DNA from: Parapedobacter tibetensis
GTDB lineage: Bacteria; Bacteroidota; Bacteroidia; Sphingobacteriales; Sphingobacteriaceae
DNA: 64,000 bases
Reading direction: 5' to 3'
Assembly: GCF_024643205.1 (NCBI RefSeq)
Contig: NZ_JAMKQJ010000012.1
Location: 62,001 to 126,000, forward strand
Positions 9,317 to 18,509 of the stretch are shown in pieces (the stretch's first letter is position 1; the number at the start of each line of letters is the position of its first letter). Position numbers and translations under genes: made by a program. The notes beneath the pieces were generated by a model, which worked only from the letters and a program-made list of their open reading frames with translations, searched no databases and was not told the origin of the DNA.

Positions 9317-10891
9317 TTAATATTTTCCAGCCAACTCTTTGGCCACAGTATCCATTACATTAGTAAGTTCGTCCGTGAATTTACCTGCTTTCAATGCTTT
9401 CAACACTTCGGGATGGCGCTGTTCTAATTGTTGGAGGTACTCCGCTTCAAATTCCTTTACTTTATTTACCGGGACGCTACGGAACAAGCCTTTTACACCG
9501 GCATAAATAATAGCGACTTGCTTTTCAACGGCAACGGGTGAAAACTGTCCTTGCTTGAGAATTTCCACATTACGCACACCTTTATCCAACACCGCTTTGG
9601 TAGCCGTGTCTAGGTCCGAACCGAATTTTGAAAATGCTTCCAATTCACGGTACTGCGCTTGGTCCAGCTTTAATGTACCTGCCACTTTCTTCATGGATTT
9701 GATTTGCGCGTTGCCACCCACACGTGATACCGAGATACCTACGTTGATCGCTGGACGCACCCCAGCATTGAAGAGATTGGATTCCAAGAAAATCTGGCCA
9801 TCAGTAATGGAAATCACGTTAGTGGGAATGTAAGCCGATACGTCACCTGCTTGGGTTTCGATAATCGGTAGCGCTGTTAGTGACCCACCACCTTTCACGA
9901 TGTCTTTAATGGAATCGGGCAAATCATTCATGTTCTTGGCAATTGCATCTGACCCATTGATCTTCGCAGCACGTTCCAAAAGGCGGCTATGCAGGTAGAA
10001 TACATCACCAGGATAGGCTTCGCGACCTGGGGGACGGCGCAACAATAGTGACACCTCACGATAGGCTACGGCCTGTTTCGACAAGTCGTCATAGATAATC
10101 AAGGCCGGACGGCCCGTATCGCGGAAAAATTCACCGATAGCGGCTCCCGCCATGGGCGCATAAAATTGCATAGGCGCTGGGTCTGCCGCAGACGCTGCCA
10201 CCACAACGGTGTAAGGCATGGCCCCATTTTCATCCAGTGTACGCACAATATTGGCTACCGTGGAATTCTTTTGGCCGATAGCCACATAGATACAGAATAC
10301 CGGTTCACCTGCATCGTAAAACTCTTTTTGGTTGATGATGGTATCTATACAAACAGCTGTTTTACCTGTTTGGCGGTCGCCAATAACCAATTCACGTTGA
10401 CCACGTCCAATCGGAATCATGGCGTCAATCGCTTTGATACCTGTTTGCAATGGCTCGTTTACCGGTTGACGGAAGATGACACCCGGCGCTTTGCGTTCGA
10501 TAGGCATTTCATAGGTTTGGCCTAAGATAGGACCCTTGCCATCTATGGGTTGCCCCAATGTATTCACCACACGACCCAGCATACCTTCACCCACTTTAAT
10601 GGAAGCAATGCGGCGTGTACGTTTGATGGTGTCTCCCTCCTTTATTTCATCCGATTGGCCAAGAAGTACAACACCTACATTGTCCTCTTCAAGGTTTAAT
10701 ACGATACCTTGCAATCCACTATCAAATTCAACCAGTTCACCCGACTGAACCTTGGTCAAGCCGTAAATACGAGCGATACCGTCACCCACTTGTAATACGG
10801 TACCTACTTCTTCGAGTTCGGCTGCTGATTTAAAGCCCGACAATTGTTCTCTCAAAATTGCCGATACTTCATCTGGTCTTACCTCTATCAT
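9317..10891 (-). CDS. atpA: ATP synthase F1 subunit alpha
   Basis: Subunit alpha is the non-catalytic nucleotide-binding subunit of the F1 hexamer. It has the N-terminal beta-barrel domain, a P-loop GDRQTGKTAV around residue 172, and the signature PAINVGISVSRVG near residue 370; PGREAYPGDVFYLHSRLLERAA is also diagnostic. The 524-residue length is typical. It lies 64 bp downstream of atpH and 108 bp upstream of atpG. The beta and epsilon genes are not in this operon. Confidence 0.97.
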   Translation of the reverse strand: MIEVRPDEVSAILREQLSGFKSAAELEEVGTVLQVGDGIARIYGLTKVQSGELVEFDSGLQGIVLNLEEDNVGVVLLGQSDEIKEGDTIKRTRRIASIKVGEGMLGRVVNTLGQPIDGKGPILGQTYEMPIERKAPGVIFRQPVNEPLQTGIKAIDAMIPIGRGQRELVIGDRQTGKTAVCIDTIINQKEFYDAGEPVFCIYVAIGQKNSTVANIVRTLDENGAMPYTVVVAASAADPAPMQFYAPMAGAAIGEFFRDTGRPALIIYDDLSKQAVAYREVSLLLRRPPGREAYPGDVFYLHSRLLERAAKINGSDAIAKNMNDLPDSIKDIVKGGGSLTALPIIETQAGDVSAYIPTNVISITDGQIFLESNLFNAGVRPAINVGISVSRVGGNAQIKSMKKVAGTLKLDQAQYRELEAFSKFGSDLDTATKAVLDKGVRNVEILKQGQFSPVAVEKQVAIIYAGVKGLFRSVPVNKVKEFEAEYLQQLEQRHPEVLKALKAGKFTDELTNVMDTVAKELAGKY

Positions 10892-10954
10892 TTGTCTATT
10901 ATTAGGGGTTTTTTGCTATTTAACTTTTTTTTGACTCCCATCTTTGGAAGTTCA

Positions 10955-11503
10955 TCAATTAACAACTTGGGATTTAAAATGGCGTTCGAGCTTATGGAGT
11001 TTACCGGCTATGCTAGCATCGATTTGCTTATCACCCACAGTAATTATAAACCCACCAATCAATGTGGCGTCTACCTTATTTTTTAAAATTATTTTTGCAT
11101 TAATTTCGCTGGCAATTATTTTTTCCAGTATATCAAGATGCTCAGGCGAAAATGCCACGGCTGATGCTACGGTCGCTTTTACAATACCTTTCACCTCATT
11201 GTATTCGCGGATAAATTCCTGTGCTGTGGCATACAATATACCGGCGCGGCCTTTTCGTACCATGATGTGGAAAAATGCCGTTATAGAGGGGTGTATCTTT
11301 GCTTCGAACAATGCATCTAGAATCTTGCTCTTCTTATCCTGTTTTATGATTGGATTCTTAAGCACAGCCTGCAGCTCCTTACTGGCACGCAATACCGCTA
11401 TGAATTGCGCCATATCCCCTTTTACGGTTTCAAGGCTACCTTGCTCCTGCGCCAAATCAATCAATGATTTTGCGTACCGTGATGCAACTTTAAACTCTGA
11501 CAT
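10955..11503 (-). CDS. atpH: ATP synthase F1 subunit delta
   Basis: Subunit delta ties F1 to the peripheral stalk (OSCP equivalent). The protein begins MSEFKVASRYAKSLIDLAQEQG, the conserved first helix. The C-terminal part has VKGIVKATVASA and DATLIGGFIITVGDKQIDASI, which are diagnostic. It is 182 residues long. It follows atpF by 29 bp in the operon. Confidence 0.95.
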   Translation of the reverse strand: MSEFKVASRYAKSLIDLAQEQGSLETVKGDMAQFIAVLRASKELQAVLKNPIIKQDKKSKILDALFEAKIHPSITAFFHIMVRKGRAGILYATAQEFIREYNEVKGIVKATVASAVAFSPEHLDILEKIIASEINAKIILKNKVDATLIGGFIITVGDKQIDASIAGKLHKLERHFKSQVVN

Positions 11504-11532
11504 ATCGTTATGCGATTAGCTTCAGGGGCCTA

Positions 11533-12033
11533 TTAATTCAATTTTACGTCCTTCAGCAAGTCTGCCACCAAAGCCTCTTGCTTTTTGTTGTCTTCAAATT
11601 CCTTTTGAAGCACTGTGCGCGCAATATCTATAGCAAGCGAAGACACTTGGTTTTTCACTTCGGCCATTGCCCGTTTCTTCTGATCGTCGATTTCTTTTTT
11701 TGCCTGTTCAATCAACTTGGCCCCTTCGGTTTGCGCTTGTACTTTAGCATCCGTCACAATTTGGTCCTTAAGTTCTTTGGCTTCTTTAAGAATTGTATCC
11801 CGTTCGACACGAGCTTGCTTAAGCAACTGCTCGTTTTCATTAGATAGCCGTGCCATTTCCTCCTTTGCCTTTTCGGCGGATGCCAAGGCATTTTCGATGG
11901 AGGTTTCCCGCTCATTCAACGCCTGGATAATTGGCTTCCATGCGAATTTCCGTAACAGCACCAACAGCAGCAAAAAAGCAATTAATGTCCAAAATACCAA
12001 TCCATAACTTGGATTACCAATATCAAAACTCAT
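11533..12033 (-). CDS. atpF: ATP synthase F0 subunit b
   Basis: Subunit b forms the peripheral stator stalk. One N-terminal membrane helix (YGLVFWTLIAFLLLLVLL) is followed by RKFAWKPII and a long charged coiled coil rich in Glu, Lys and Ala to the end (166 residues). A terminator-like hairpin lies between atpE and this gene, so its expression is probably lower than that of the c subunit. Confidence 0.95.
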   Translation of the reverse strand: MSFDIGNPSYGLVFWTLIAFLLLLVLLRKFAWKPIIQALNERETSIENALASAEKAKEEMARLSNENEQLLKQARVERDTILKEAKELKDQIVTDAKVQAQTEGAKLIEQAKKEIDDQKKRAMAEVKNQVSSLAIDIARTVLQKEFEDNKKQEALVADLLKDVKLN

Positions 12034-12065
12034 ATTCAGTTCTTAATTTCTACGTTGTGTAAATA

Positions 12066-12104
12066 AAAGCCGGGAGCAAAACCAATCGTTAGGAGCCCGG
12101 CTTT
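12066..12104 (-). terminator. Attenuator-like hairpin between atpE and atpF
   Basis: AAAGCCGGG (12066-12074) pairs with CCCGGCTTT (12096-12104). On the minus strand the hairpin is followed by TTTTATTT. It lies in the operon directly after atpE, so partial termination would give more c-subunit mRNA than downstream mRNA, as the c-ring needs several copies per complex. That role is an inference. Confidence 0.7.
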
Positions 12105-12130
12105 TTTTCCATTCAGCAACTTATGATGGA

Positions 12131-12337
12131 TTACAATCCCATCAAAGACACTACGATTGCAAAAAGTGCCGCACCTTCTACAAGTGCCGCAGCGATAATC
12201 ATAGCTGTCTGAATTTTTGAAGCAGCTTCAGGCTGACGCGCGATACCTTCTACCGCTTTGCCACCCACCTGTCCGATACCGATACCGGCACCGATAACCG
12301 CTAATCCAGCACCAAGTGCCGCAATTGAACCTACCAT
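12131..12337 (-). CDS. atpE: ATP synthase F0 subunit c
   Basis: Subunit c forms the rotor ring in the membrane. Two hydrophobic helices are joined by the polar loop IARQPE. Helix one has the GAGIGIG glycine pattern. Helix two carries the ion-binding Glu in AALVEGAALF (about residue 54). The residues around that Glu lack the Ser/Thr and Tyr seen in known Na+-binding rings, so proton coupling is more likely (inference). It is 68 residues long. Confidence 0.96.
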   Translation of the reverse strand: MVGSIAALGAGLAVIGAGIGIGQVGGKAVEGIARQPEAASKIQTAMIIAAALVEGAALFAIVVSLMGL

Positions 12338-12384
12338 AACTAATTTAATTTAATGTATATTGATCTATTAAGTATTTACTAAAA

Positions 12385-13470
12385 TCAATGATGCTCCTCT
12401 ATAGCCATCCCGATAAACAAGGAGGTGAGCAACGTAAAAATGAATGCCTGTAAAAATGCAACCAACAGTTCCAATACATTCATGAATAACACAAAAGCCA
12501 ATGAAATTGGAGCTACTGCCAATGATTGAAAGACAAATATCAACGAAATAAGGCTCAGAATAACGATGTGGCCAGCAGTGATGTTGGCAAACAAACGAAT
12601 CATCAATGCGAATGGCTTAGAAATCACGCCTACCAATTCAACAGGAATCATGATTGGATACAGCCACCAAGGCACATCAGGCATGAGGATATGCTTCCAA
12701 TAATATTTATTACCATTGACATTGACTACGACCAAAACAACTAGCGCCAAAACCAACGTGGTCGCAATATTTCCCGTCACGTTGGCCGCTCCCGGAAAAA
12801 TCGGTATCAATCCCAATAAGTTGTTAAACCAAATAAAAAAGAAAATGGTCAATAATAAAGGCATGAACCGGGCATATTTATGGCCGATGTTTGGCTTAGC
12901 AATATCGTCACGCACAAACAATATAATAGGCTCGATAAGTGACTGGAATCCCTTAGGTGCTTTACCTTCTCGCTTTTTGTAGGTCCTGGCAACAGACGAA
13001 AACAACAAGACTAATATAAACACCGATAAGAACATGGAAGCGACGTTCTTAGTGATTGAAAAATCCCAAACACGGCCTGAGGCTGCTTCATCAACTTCCC
13101 CATTGGCTCCCACCACCCAGATTTTTTTCTTATCTACCAACCTATAGGTATAATGCTTTCCTTCATAATCATGCGTTCCATGATGGAACTGTCCCGAAGA
13201 GAAAAACTCAAATCCTTTATCCGTATATAATATGATCGGTAGCGGAAGCGATAAATCTCCCCAAATATGCCAATCATGGGCATCACTGATATGCTCCATG
13301 ATGATCTCAGTCGGGTTAAATTTCTCCTCCCCATGAGCTCCTTGGGCAACAACGGCGGCACTATCAACGGAAATACTATTGGCGGCTCTTACAGTTGAAA
13401 ATATGGCAAAAACAACGAAAATTGCTGTGAAGGTGATTTTTTTTGAGTTGAAAAAGTGCCTAAAATTCAT
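12385..13470 (-). CDS. atpB: ATP synthase F0 subunit a
   Basis: Subunit a carries the half channels for protons beside the c-ring. The C-terminal half has the expected membrane helices and the essential Arg in ALMIRLFANITAGH. Unlike E. coli AtpB, the 361-residue protein begins with a signal-like helix (about 10-30) and roughly 120 extra polar, mostly extracytoplasmic residues (HISDAHDWHIWG, VDKKKIWVVG). This long extension is typical of Bacteroidota AtpB. It is followed by atpE 47 bp later. Confidence 0.95.
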   Translation of the reverse strand: MNFRHFFNSKKITFTAIFVVFAIFSTVRAANSISVDSAAVVAQGAHGEEKFNPTEIIMEHISDAHDWHIWGDLSLPLPIILYTDKGFEFFSSGQFHHGTHDYEGKHYTYRLVDKKKIWVVGANGEVDEAASGRVWDFSITKNVASMFLSVFILVLLFSSVARTYKKREGKAPKGFQSLIEPIILFVRDDIAKPNIGHKYARFMPLLLTIFFFIWFNNLLGLIPIFPGAANVTGNIATTLVLALVVLVVVNVNGNKYYWKHILMPDVPWWLYPIMIPVELVGVISKPFALMIRLFANITAGHIVILSLISLIFVFQSLAVAPISLAFVLFMNVLELLVAFLQAFIFTLLTSLFIGMAIEEHH

Positions 13471-13484
13471 CTATTCCCAATTTT

Positions 13485-13874
13485 TTAAGATTTCTTTTGG
13501 TCGCGCAAGTTACGCAACAAACATATAACTTCAAAGACCGTAAACAAGAAATATAGTGAAAAAAAGTTAAGGGCTGTAAGAACCTTATTTTCAGGGAATT
13601 TAATTATTAATATGGCTACTACGGCCAAGCAAGCGAGTAGCTTGACGAAAAGTCCGGCAATGGGACCGTAAACAGATAATTCTTCTCCTTTGCGGATGCC
13701 CAAATCGCTCAACACATAGGCCACCAGCGTAAGGATAAAAACCACGGTAAAAAGCAACCAAAAATGGGGACTAAGTATTATTGTAGGATCAACGACGTGT
13801 TGTAATCCCACAGCTAGTAATGCCACAAGCAAAGCAAACACATGGTAGTATATCAAAAAACGGGGAAGTCTCAT
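13485..13874 (-). CDS. Small four-helix membrane protein at the AtpI position of the atp operon
   Basis: The protein is about 129 residues with four hydrophobic segments (roughly 5-25, 37-58, 73-95, 100-118 from the chosen start) and a basic tail. It sits directly before atpB, where Bacteroidota carry a small AtpI-like or hypothetical membrane gene thought to help c-ring assembly; sequence similarity to AtpI is not obvious by eye. A start at 13904 is possible but overlaps dapF by 29 bp. I prefer the ATG at 13874, which follows the dapF stop by 1 bp and implies translational coupling. Function is inferred only from position. Confidence 0.7.
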   Translation of the reverse strand: MRLPRFLIYYHVFALLVALLAVGLQHVVDPTIILSPHFWLLFTVVFILTLVAYVLSDLGIRKGEELSVYGPIAGLFVKLLACLAVVAILIIKFPENKVLTALNFFSLYFLFTVFEVICLLRNLRDQKKS

Positions 13875-13875
13875 G

Positions 13876-14664
13876 TCACCAAGCAACCTTACCTTCGAAA
13901 ACAAATTCAGCAGGCCCCACTAAAAACACCTGTGTAAAGAGGCTCCCTTTTTTGGAAAAACGGATATTCAGATTTCCTCCTGCCACCCGTATGGGGGTTT
14001 CCAATTCACCATCCTTACTTTCATGCCAAGCCATGGCCAACGCCACAGCCGTGGCACCCGTTCCGCATGCCAACGTCTCATCCTCCACGCCACGTTCATA
14101 CGTGCGGACAAAATAACCCAAGCCGTCAGCCTCTACGAAATTCACATTTATGCCTTCACTCCGATAAGCATTACTATAACGGATTTTACGTCCTTCTTCA
14201 ACCACGGGGAAGAGATTAAGGCCATCTACCAGCTTGATGTAATGTGGCGAACCGGTATTGACTATATAGGCATCACCGTCCTGTTTGATTTCATTTACAT
14301 CGATCATCTGCAGGCTTATCCATCCCTGTTGATCATGCATATAAGCACGATGCCCACCGTCAGCTGCCAAAAAGTCAGCTTCACGGTCAATGAGTCCTAG
14401 ATCCCGTGCAAAGGCTACAATACAGCGCCCACCATTGCCACACATGCTTCCTTCGCGTCCATCGGCATTGTAGTATACCATTTCAAAATCATAACCTGCT
14501 GCATGCTGCAATAGCATCAATCCATCCCCTCCTATACCAAACTTTCTATCGCAAAGGCGATGCACCAAATCCGCGTTATTCCTATCAAACAGCCCATTTC
14601 GGTTGTCAATAACAATAAAATCGTTGCCAGCGCCCTGGTATTTATAGAACAAATGTGTTTCCAT
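13876..14664 (-). CDS. dapF: Diaminopimelate epimerase
   Basis: DapF interconverts LL- and meso-diaminopimelate for lysine and peptidoglycan synthesis in the cytosol. The N-terminal FYKYQGAGNDFIVID motif is diagnostic. The two catalytic cysteines are Cys75 in SMCGNGGRC and Cys200 in LACGTGATAVA. It is 262 residues long. The gene is immediately upstream of the atp operon with a 1-bp gap, so it may share its transcript. A possible minus-strand -7 box, TACCTTTG (14680-14673), lies only about 9 bp before the start codon. Confidence 0.95.
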   Translation of the reverse strand: METHLFYKYQGAGNDFIVIDNRNGLFDRNNADLVHRLCDRKFGIGGDGLMLLQHAAGYDFEMVYYNADGREGSMCGNGGRCIVAFARDLGLIDREADFLAADGGHRAYMHDQQGWISLQMIDVNEIKQDGDAYIVNTGSPHYIKLVDGLNLFPVVEEGRKIRYSNAYRSEGINVNFVEADGLGYFVRTYERGVEDETLACGTGATAVALAMAWHESKDGELETPIRVAGGNLNIRFSKKGSLFTQVFLVGPAEFVFEGKVAW

Positions 14665-14775
14665 TGGAGGGCCAAAGGTAATTATATCCGTTCAATATTT
14701 CAGCACGTTAAGTGAAAAGCAACAAGGTGTTTCCCATTTATTTGCTTTAACATTATTTAACAGAAAAGTGCAGCC

Positions 14776-14813
14776 ATACATTTGCTTTGGTGTGACAAAT
14801 GGTATTACATTTG
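14776..14813 (+). promoter_or_regulatory. Probable promoter of the HtrA gene
   Basis: A -7 box TACATTTG (14806-14813) lies 21 bp after a TTTG -33 element (14781-14784), the usual Bacteroidota spacing. The protease start codon is at 14866. Confidence 0.6.
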
Positions 14814-14865
14814 AACATCATTTTGCAACAGCAAAAATTTTCGACTTATAACGATTGGAAATATC

Positions 14866-16446
14866 ATGAAAAAATTAGGATTAACATTATTGACCGCACT
14901 CACAGGAGGCTTGATTGCATTGGGCGGTTACAAATTGTTTGAAAACAAACAGGAAAGCAAAATGTCTTTTGAAGAAAGACAAGAATTACATTATGCCAAT
15001 GATCCGGTTCCGAATGTGGTATCGTCTACCGGAAACCCGGATTTCACCCAGGCGGCGGCGGTAGTAGCCCCTGCGGTGGTCAATATTAAAACCACTTATG
15101 CTGCACGCCAATCCAGAGGGGGAGGCGGACAGGACCCTCTTGATTTGTTCGAGGAATTTTTTGGCATGCCCCGACAACGGCAACAACGCGCGCAACCAGC
15201 CCAGGCAACGGGCTCGGGAGTGATCATCTCAGACGATGGGTATATCGTGACCAATAACCATGTGGTAGTAGACGCCGATAAAATTGAGGTTACGCTGACC
15301 GATAAACGTGTATTGGAAGCCAAGGTAATCGGTAGGGATCCGAATACGGATATTGCATTGATTAAAATTAACGCCAAAAACCTGTCTTTTGCCAAGTTGG
15401 GTGATTCGGACGAGGTTCGCATTGGGGAATGGGTATTGGCTGTGGGATATCCTTTGGGATTGGAATCCACCGTTACTGCCGGTATCGTAAGTGCTACAGG
15501 GCGTTCCACCGGTATTATCCGGGCCGAACAATACCAGCAATATCAGCGGGATCAGCAACAACAAGGCTATCGCCAACCGCAAAATGAACAGGAAGAGTTT
15601 ATCGCAAATGCCGTAGAATCCTTTATCCAAACCGATGCGGTCATTAACAAAGGCAACAGTGGGGGTGCATTGGTCAATGCCAATGGCGAATTGATCGGCA
15701 TCAACTCCAACATCATGTCGCCTTCAGGGTACTACGCGGGCTATGGATTTGCCGTACCGGTAAACATTGTAAAGAAAATTTCGGATGATTTTGTAAAGTT
15801 TGGAGAGGTAAAACGCGGTTTGATTGGCATTACGTTTAGGGAGTTGAACCCATCAGCAGCCAAGGAATTAGGCATTGAAGATATTAATGGCCTCTATGTA
15901 AACGGTGTAACGGAAAAAGGTGCTGCTGTAGAAGCAGGAATCAAAGCGGGAGACATCATCACCAAACTAGAGGGCCGTACCATCACCTCGTCTGCTGAAT
16001 TGCAAGAACGCATCTACCGTTTACGCCCAGGCGACAAGGTGAAATTGACTTACAAACGTGACGGCAAGGAACGGGATGTAACGGTTACCTTGAAGGAAGA
16101 TACCCGCTCTTCTGCAGCCGCAGCTGAAAAAGAAACTGCCGCAACGCGTAGCGCAACGGAAATATACAACAAGCTGGGGGCTGGGTTTGTGCCCGCTACC
16201 GATGCGAAGAAAAAGGAGCTAGGGATATCATCTGGTGTGGTCGTAACGCAAGTGCATCGTGGAGGACTGTTCGACTACTTTAATGTACAACGTGGATTGG
16301 TCATTACCCATATTAATGGTAAACCCGTCAACAATGCGGACGCTGTGGAAGCGGCTTTGGCCGACTCCGAACGCAACATCGTAAGGATTGTAGGTGTACC
16401 GCAACGCGGCAGCCGCGTGGAGCTGAATATACCGATTGAATATTAA
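14866..16446 (+). CDS. Periplasmic DegP/HtrA serine protease
   Basis: This is a Do-family protease-chaperone that degrades or refolds misfolded envelope proteins. An uncleaved or cleaved signal helix (about 4-22) leads it to the periplasm. The catalytic triad is His132 (TNNHVV), Asp162 (DPNTDIALIK) and Ser265 (NKGNSGGAL). Two PDZ domains follow (about 310-405 and 430-520), the first with GLYVNGVTEKGAA. A Gln/Arg-rich insertion (residues 220-240) lies in the protease domain, longer than in E. coli DegP. The 526-residue length is typical for the phylum. It has its own promoter and a strong terminator. Confidence 0.94.
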   Translation: MKKLGLTLLTALTGGLIALGGYKLFENKQESKMSFEERQELHYANDPVPNVVSSTGNPDFTQAAAVVAPAVVNIKTTYAARQSRGGGGQDPLDLFEEFFGMPRQRQQRAQPAQATGSGVIISDDGYIVTNNHVVVDADKIEVTLTDKRVLEAKVIGRDPNTDIALIKINAKNLSFAKLGDSDEVRIGEWVLAVGYPLGLESTVTAGIVSATGRSTGIIRAEQYQQYQRDQQQQGYRQPQNEQEEFIANAVESFIQTDAVINKGNSGGALVNANGELIGINSNIMSPSGYYAGYGFAVPVNIVKKISDDFVKFGEVKRGLIGITFRELNPSAAKELGIEDINGLYVNGVTEKGAAVEAGIKAGDIITKLEGRTITSSAELQERIYRLRPGDKVKLTYKRDGKERDVTVTLKEDTRSSAAAAEKETAATRSATEIYNKLGAGFVPATDAKKKELGISSGVVVTQVHRGGLFDYFNVQRGLVITHINGKPVNNADAVEAALADSERNIVRIVGVPQRGSRVELNIPIEY

Positions 16447-16474
16447 TCGGCAACGAAACCAAATTCAGACCCAT

Positions 16475-16511
16475 AAAAAAACCATCCCGAAAATTCGGGA
16501 TGGTTTTTTTA
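16475..16511. terminator. Bidirectional rho-independent terminator
   Basis: ACCATCCCGAA (16481-16491) pairs perfectly with TTCGGGATGGT (16494-16504). The stem is flanked by A6 and T7 runs, so it can stop both the HtrA transcript and the convergent bacilliredoxin transcript. Confidence 0.92.
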
Positions 16512-16537
16512 TTAACTCAAAAATTTAAACGGCAATA

Positions 16538-16948
16538 CTAGCAATATTCATCAAATGCTGCCACTAAATTATCAGCAATCATTTGTGCGGGGCGGCCTTC
16601 GATCTGGTGGCGCTCAATCATGTGCACCAATTTACCGTCCTTGAACAAGGCCATGGCAGGTGAAGATGGTGGATAAGGCAGCATGTATGAGCGAGCCGCG
16701 TCAACCGCGTCTTTCTCCATCCCTGCAAAAACTGTCACCACCTTGTCTGGGTGTTTCTCATTTTTGACGGCGGTAATCGCAGCAGGGCGGGCATTAGCAG
16801 CCGCACAGCCACATACTGAATTGACAACTACGAAAACTGTTCCGTCTTGTTTAATGACCGTCTCAACTTCCTCCGGTGTTTTCAATTCTTCGAAACCTAC
16901 ATCGGTCAATTCTTTGCGCATCGGCGCTACCAAGTATTCTGGATACAT
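16538..16948 (-). CDS. BrxA/BrxB-family bacilliredoxin
   Basis: Bacilliredoxins remove low-molecular-weight thiols such as bacillithiol from proteins after oxidative stress. The 136-residue protein has the CGC active-site motif (Cys46-Gly-Cys48 in NSVCGCAAANARPA) in a thioredoxin-like fold, and ends ...FDEYC. YPPSSPAMALFKDGKLVHMIERHQIE matches the DUF1094 family. It has its own TATCTTTG promoter. Whether this organism makes bacillithiol cannot be told from the window. Confidence 0.92.
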   Translation of the reverse strand: MYPEYLVAPMRKELTDVGFEELKTPEEVETVIKQDGTVFVVVNSVCGCAAANARPAAITAVKNEKHPDKVVTVFAGMEKDAVDAARSYMLPYPPSSPAMALFKDGKLVHMIERHQIEGRPAQMIADNLVAAFDEYC

Positions 16949-16991
16949 CGTGTTTAGTCCTTTCTTTTAGTTTAACAACTATTTCAATGTG

Positions 16992-17023
16992 CAAAGATAC
17001 ACTACATCATGACCCTAAACAAA
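16992..17023 (-). promoter_or_regulatory. Promoter of the bacilliredoxin gene
   Basis: On the minus strand the -7 box TATCTTTG (16999-16992) lies 20 bp after TTTG (17023-17020). The start codon is at 16948, giving a leader of roughly 40 nt. Confidence 0.65.
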
Positions 17024-17073
17024 TGCCTTGTCTCAAATGAATGTCAGATTTTGTGATGTGATGCCTGTCAACG

Positions 17074-17105
17074 TTTGGTATTCAGCATCAAATAAGGTAA
17101 TTTTG
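17074..17105 (+). promoter_or_regulatory. Promoter of ahcY
   Basis: TTTG (17074-17077) and TAATTTTG (17098-17105) are spaced by 20 bp, 23 bp before the ahcY start. No SAH riboswitch fold was recognised in the short leader. Confidence 0.6.
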
Positions 17106-17127
17106 CCATTCAATAAAACGTGAAACC

Positions 17128-18444
17128 ATGTCATCAATAGAAACTTCATACATCCCTTACAAAGTAAAAGACATTAGCCTCGCCGAATGGGGCCGCAAGG
17201 AAATCGAATTGGCCGAAGCCGAAATGCCGGGTCTCATGGCACTCCGTGAAGAATTCGGAGCTTCAAAGCCATTGAAGGGTGCCCGCATCGCCGGTTGCTT
17301 GCACATGACCATCCAAACGGCCGTGCTCATTGAAACCCTTATCGAATTGGGAGCCGAAGTCACTTGGTCGTCCTGCAACATTTTCTCCACACAGGATCAT
17401 GCCGCCGCCGCCATCGCCGTTACCGGTGTTCCGGTTTATGCTTGGAAAGGCCTGACTGAGGAAGAATTCAATTGGTGCATCGAACAAACCCTTTTCTTTG
17501 GTGAAGAACGGAAACCCCTCAACATGATATTGGATGATGGTGGCGACCTTACTAACATGGTATTCGACAAATATCCCGAACTGATTGAAGGCATCAAGGG
17601 GCTTTCCGAGGAAACCACCACCGGTGTACATCGCTTATATGAACGTATGAAAAATGGCACGTTGCACCTCCCGGCCATCAATGTGAATGATTCCGTCACC
17701 AAATCCAAATTTGACAACAAATACGGTTGCCGCGAGTCATTGGTTGATGCCATCCGCCGCGCCACAGATCTTATGTTGGCTGGCAAAGTTGCCGTGGTAG
17801 CTGGATACGGCGATGTGGGCAAAGGCTCGGCCGAGTCGCTGCGTAGTGCAGGCGTGCGGGTTATCGTCACCGAAATAGATCCCATATGTGCGCTGCAAGC
17901 CGCCATGGAAGGGTTTGAAGTAAAGAAATTTGCCAATGCTGTCAAGGAAGCGGACATCGTGGTTACTACCACCGGTAACCGTGACATCGTGCGTGGCGAG
18001 CATTTCAAAACCCTAAAAGACAAGACTGTAGTGTGCAATATCGGCCACTTCGACAACGAAATCGATGTGGCTTGGCTCAACCAGAATTACGGCCATACCA
18101 AAGTCGAAATCAAACCCCAAGTAGATAAATATACGATTGAGGGAAAAGATGTCATCTTGTTGGCCGAAGGCCGTTTGGTCAACCTCGGTTGCGCCACAGG
18201 GCATCCATCATTTGTGATGAGCAATTCGTTTACTAATCAAACATTGGCCCAAATTGAATTATGGACCAACACTGGTAACTACGAAAACAAGGTATATACA
18301 CTCCCCAAGCATCTGGATGAAAAGGTAGCCCGTCTGCATTTGGCGAAAATCGGTGTTGAGCTGGATATCTTGGAACCCCATCAGGCGGAATATATTGGCG
18401 TACCGGTAGAGGGGCCTTATAAACCCGAGCATTATCGGTATTGA
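17128..18444 (+). CDS. ahcY: Adenosylhomocysteinase
   Basis: AhcY splits S-adenosylhomocysteine into adenosine and homocysteine with a bound NAD cofactor, recycling the methylation by-product. Conserved features include RIAGCLHMTIQTAVLIETL, the NAD-binding loop VAGYGDVGKGSA, and NDSVTKSKFDNKYGC with substrate-binding residues. The protein ends with PYKPEHYRY, the usual C-terminal Lys/Tyr that closes the neighbouring subunit's NAD site. It is 438 residues long and monocistronic. The identity is secure. Confidence 0.97.
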   Translation: MSSIETSYIPYKVKDISLAEWGRKEIELAEAEMPGLMALREEFGASKPLKGARIAGCLHMTIQTAVLIETLIELGAEVTWSSCNIFSTQDHAAAAIAVTGVPVYAWKGLTEEEFNWCIEQTLFFGEERKPLNMILDDGGDLTNMVFDKYPELIEGIKGLSEETTTGVHRLYERMKNGTLHLPAINVNDSVTKSKFDNKYGCRESLVDAIRRATDLMLAGKVAVVAGYGDVGKGSAESLRSAGVRVIVTEIDPICALQAAMEGFEVKKFANAVKEADIVVTTTGNRDIVRGEHFKTLKDKTVVCNIGHFDNEIDVAWLNQNYGHTKVEIKPQVDKYTIEGKDVILLAEGRLVNLGCATGHPSFVMSNSFTNQTLAQIELWTNTGNYENKVYTLPKHLDEKVARLHLAKIGVELDILEPHQAEYIGVPVEGPYKPEHYRY

Positions 18445-18445
18445 T

Positions 18446-18509
18446 TTGCTTATTCGCTTATTTGCCGATTCGTACACTCGCTTATTCACGAATGTGCGAA
18501 TTGGCAAAT
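18446..18509. terminator. Hairpin and short repeats between ahcY and the NR-kinase gene
   Basis: ATTTGCCGATTCG (18460-18472) is the inverted copy, with one mismatch, of CGAATTGGCAAAT (18497-18509). TTCGCTTATT-type words are repeated in and before the hairpin. It separates convergent genes and probably terminates both. Confidence 0.55.

Noticed and set aside
16949..17127. SAM/SAH riboswitch before ahcY
   Set aside because: The promoter lies only 23 bp before the start, leaving no room for a riboswitch.
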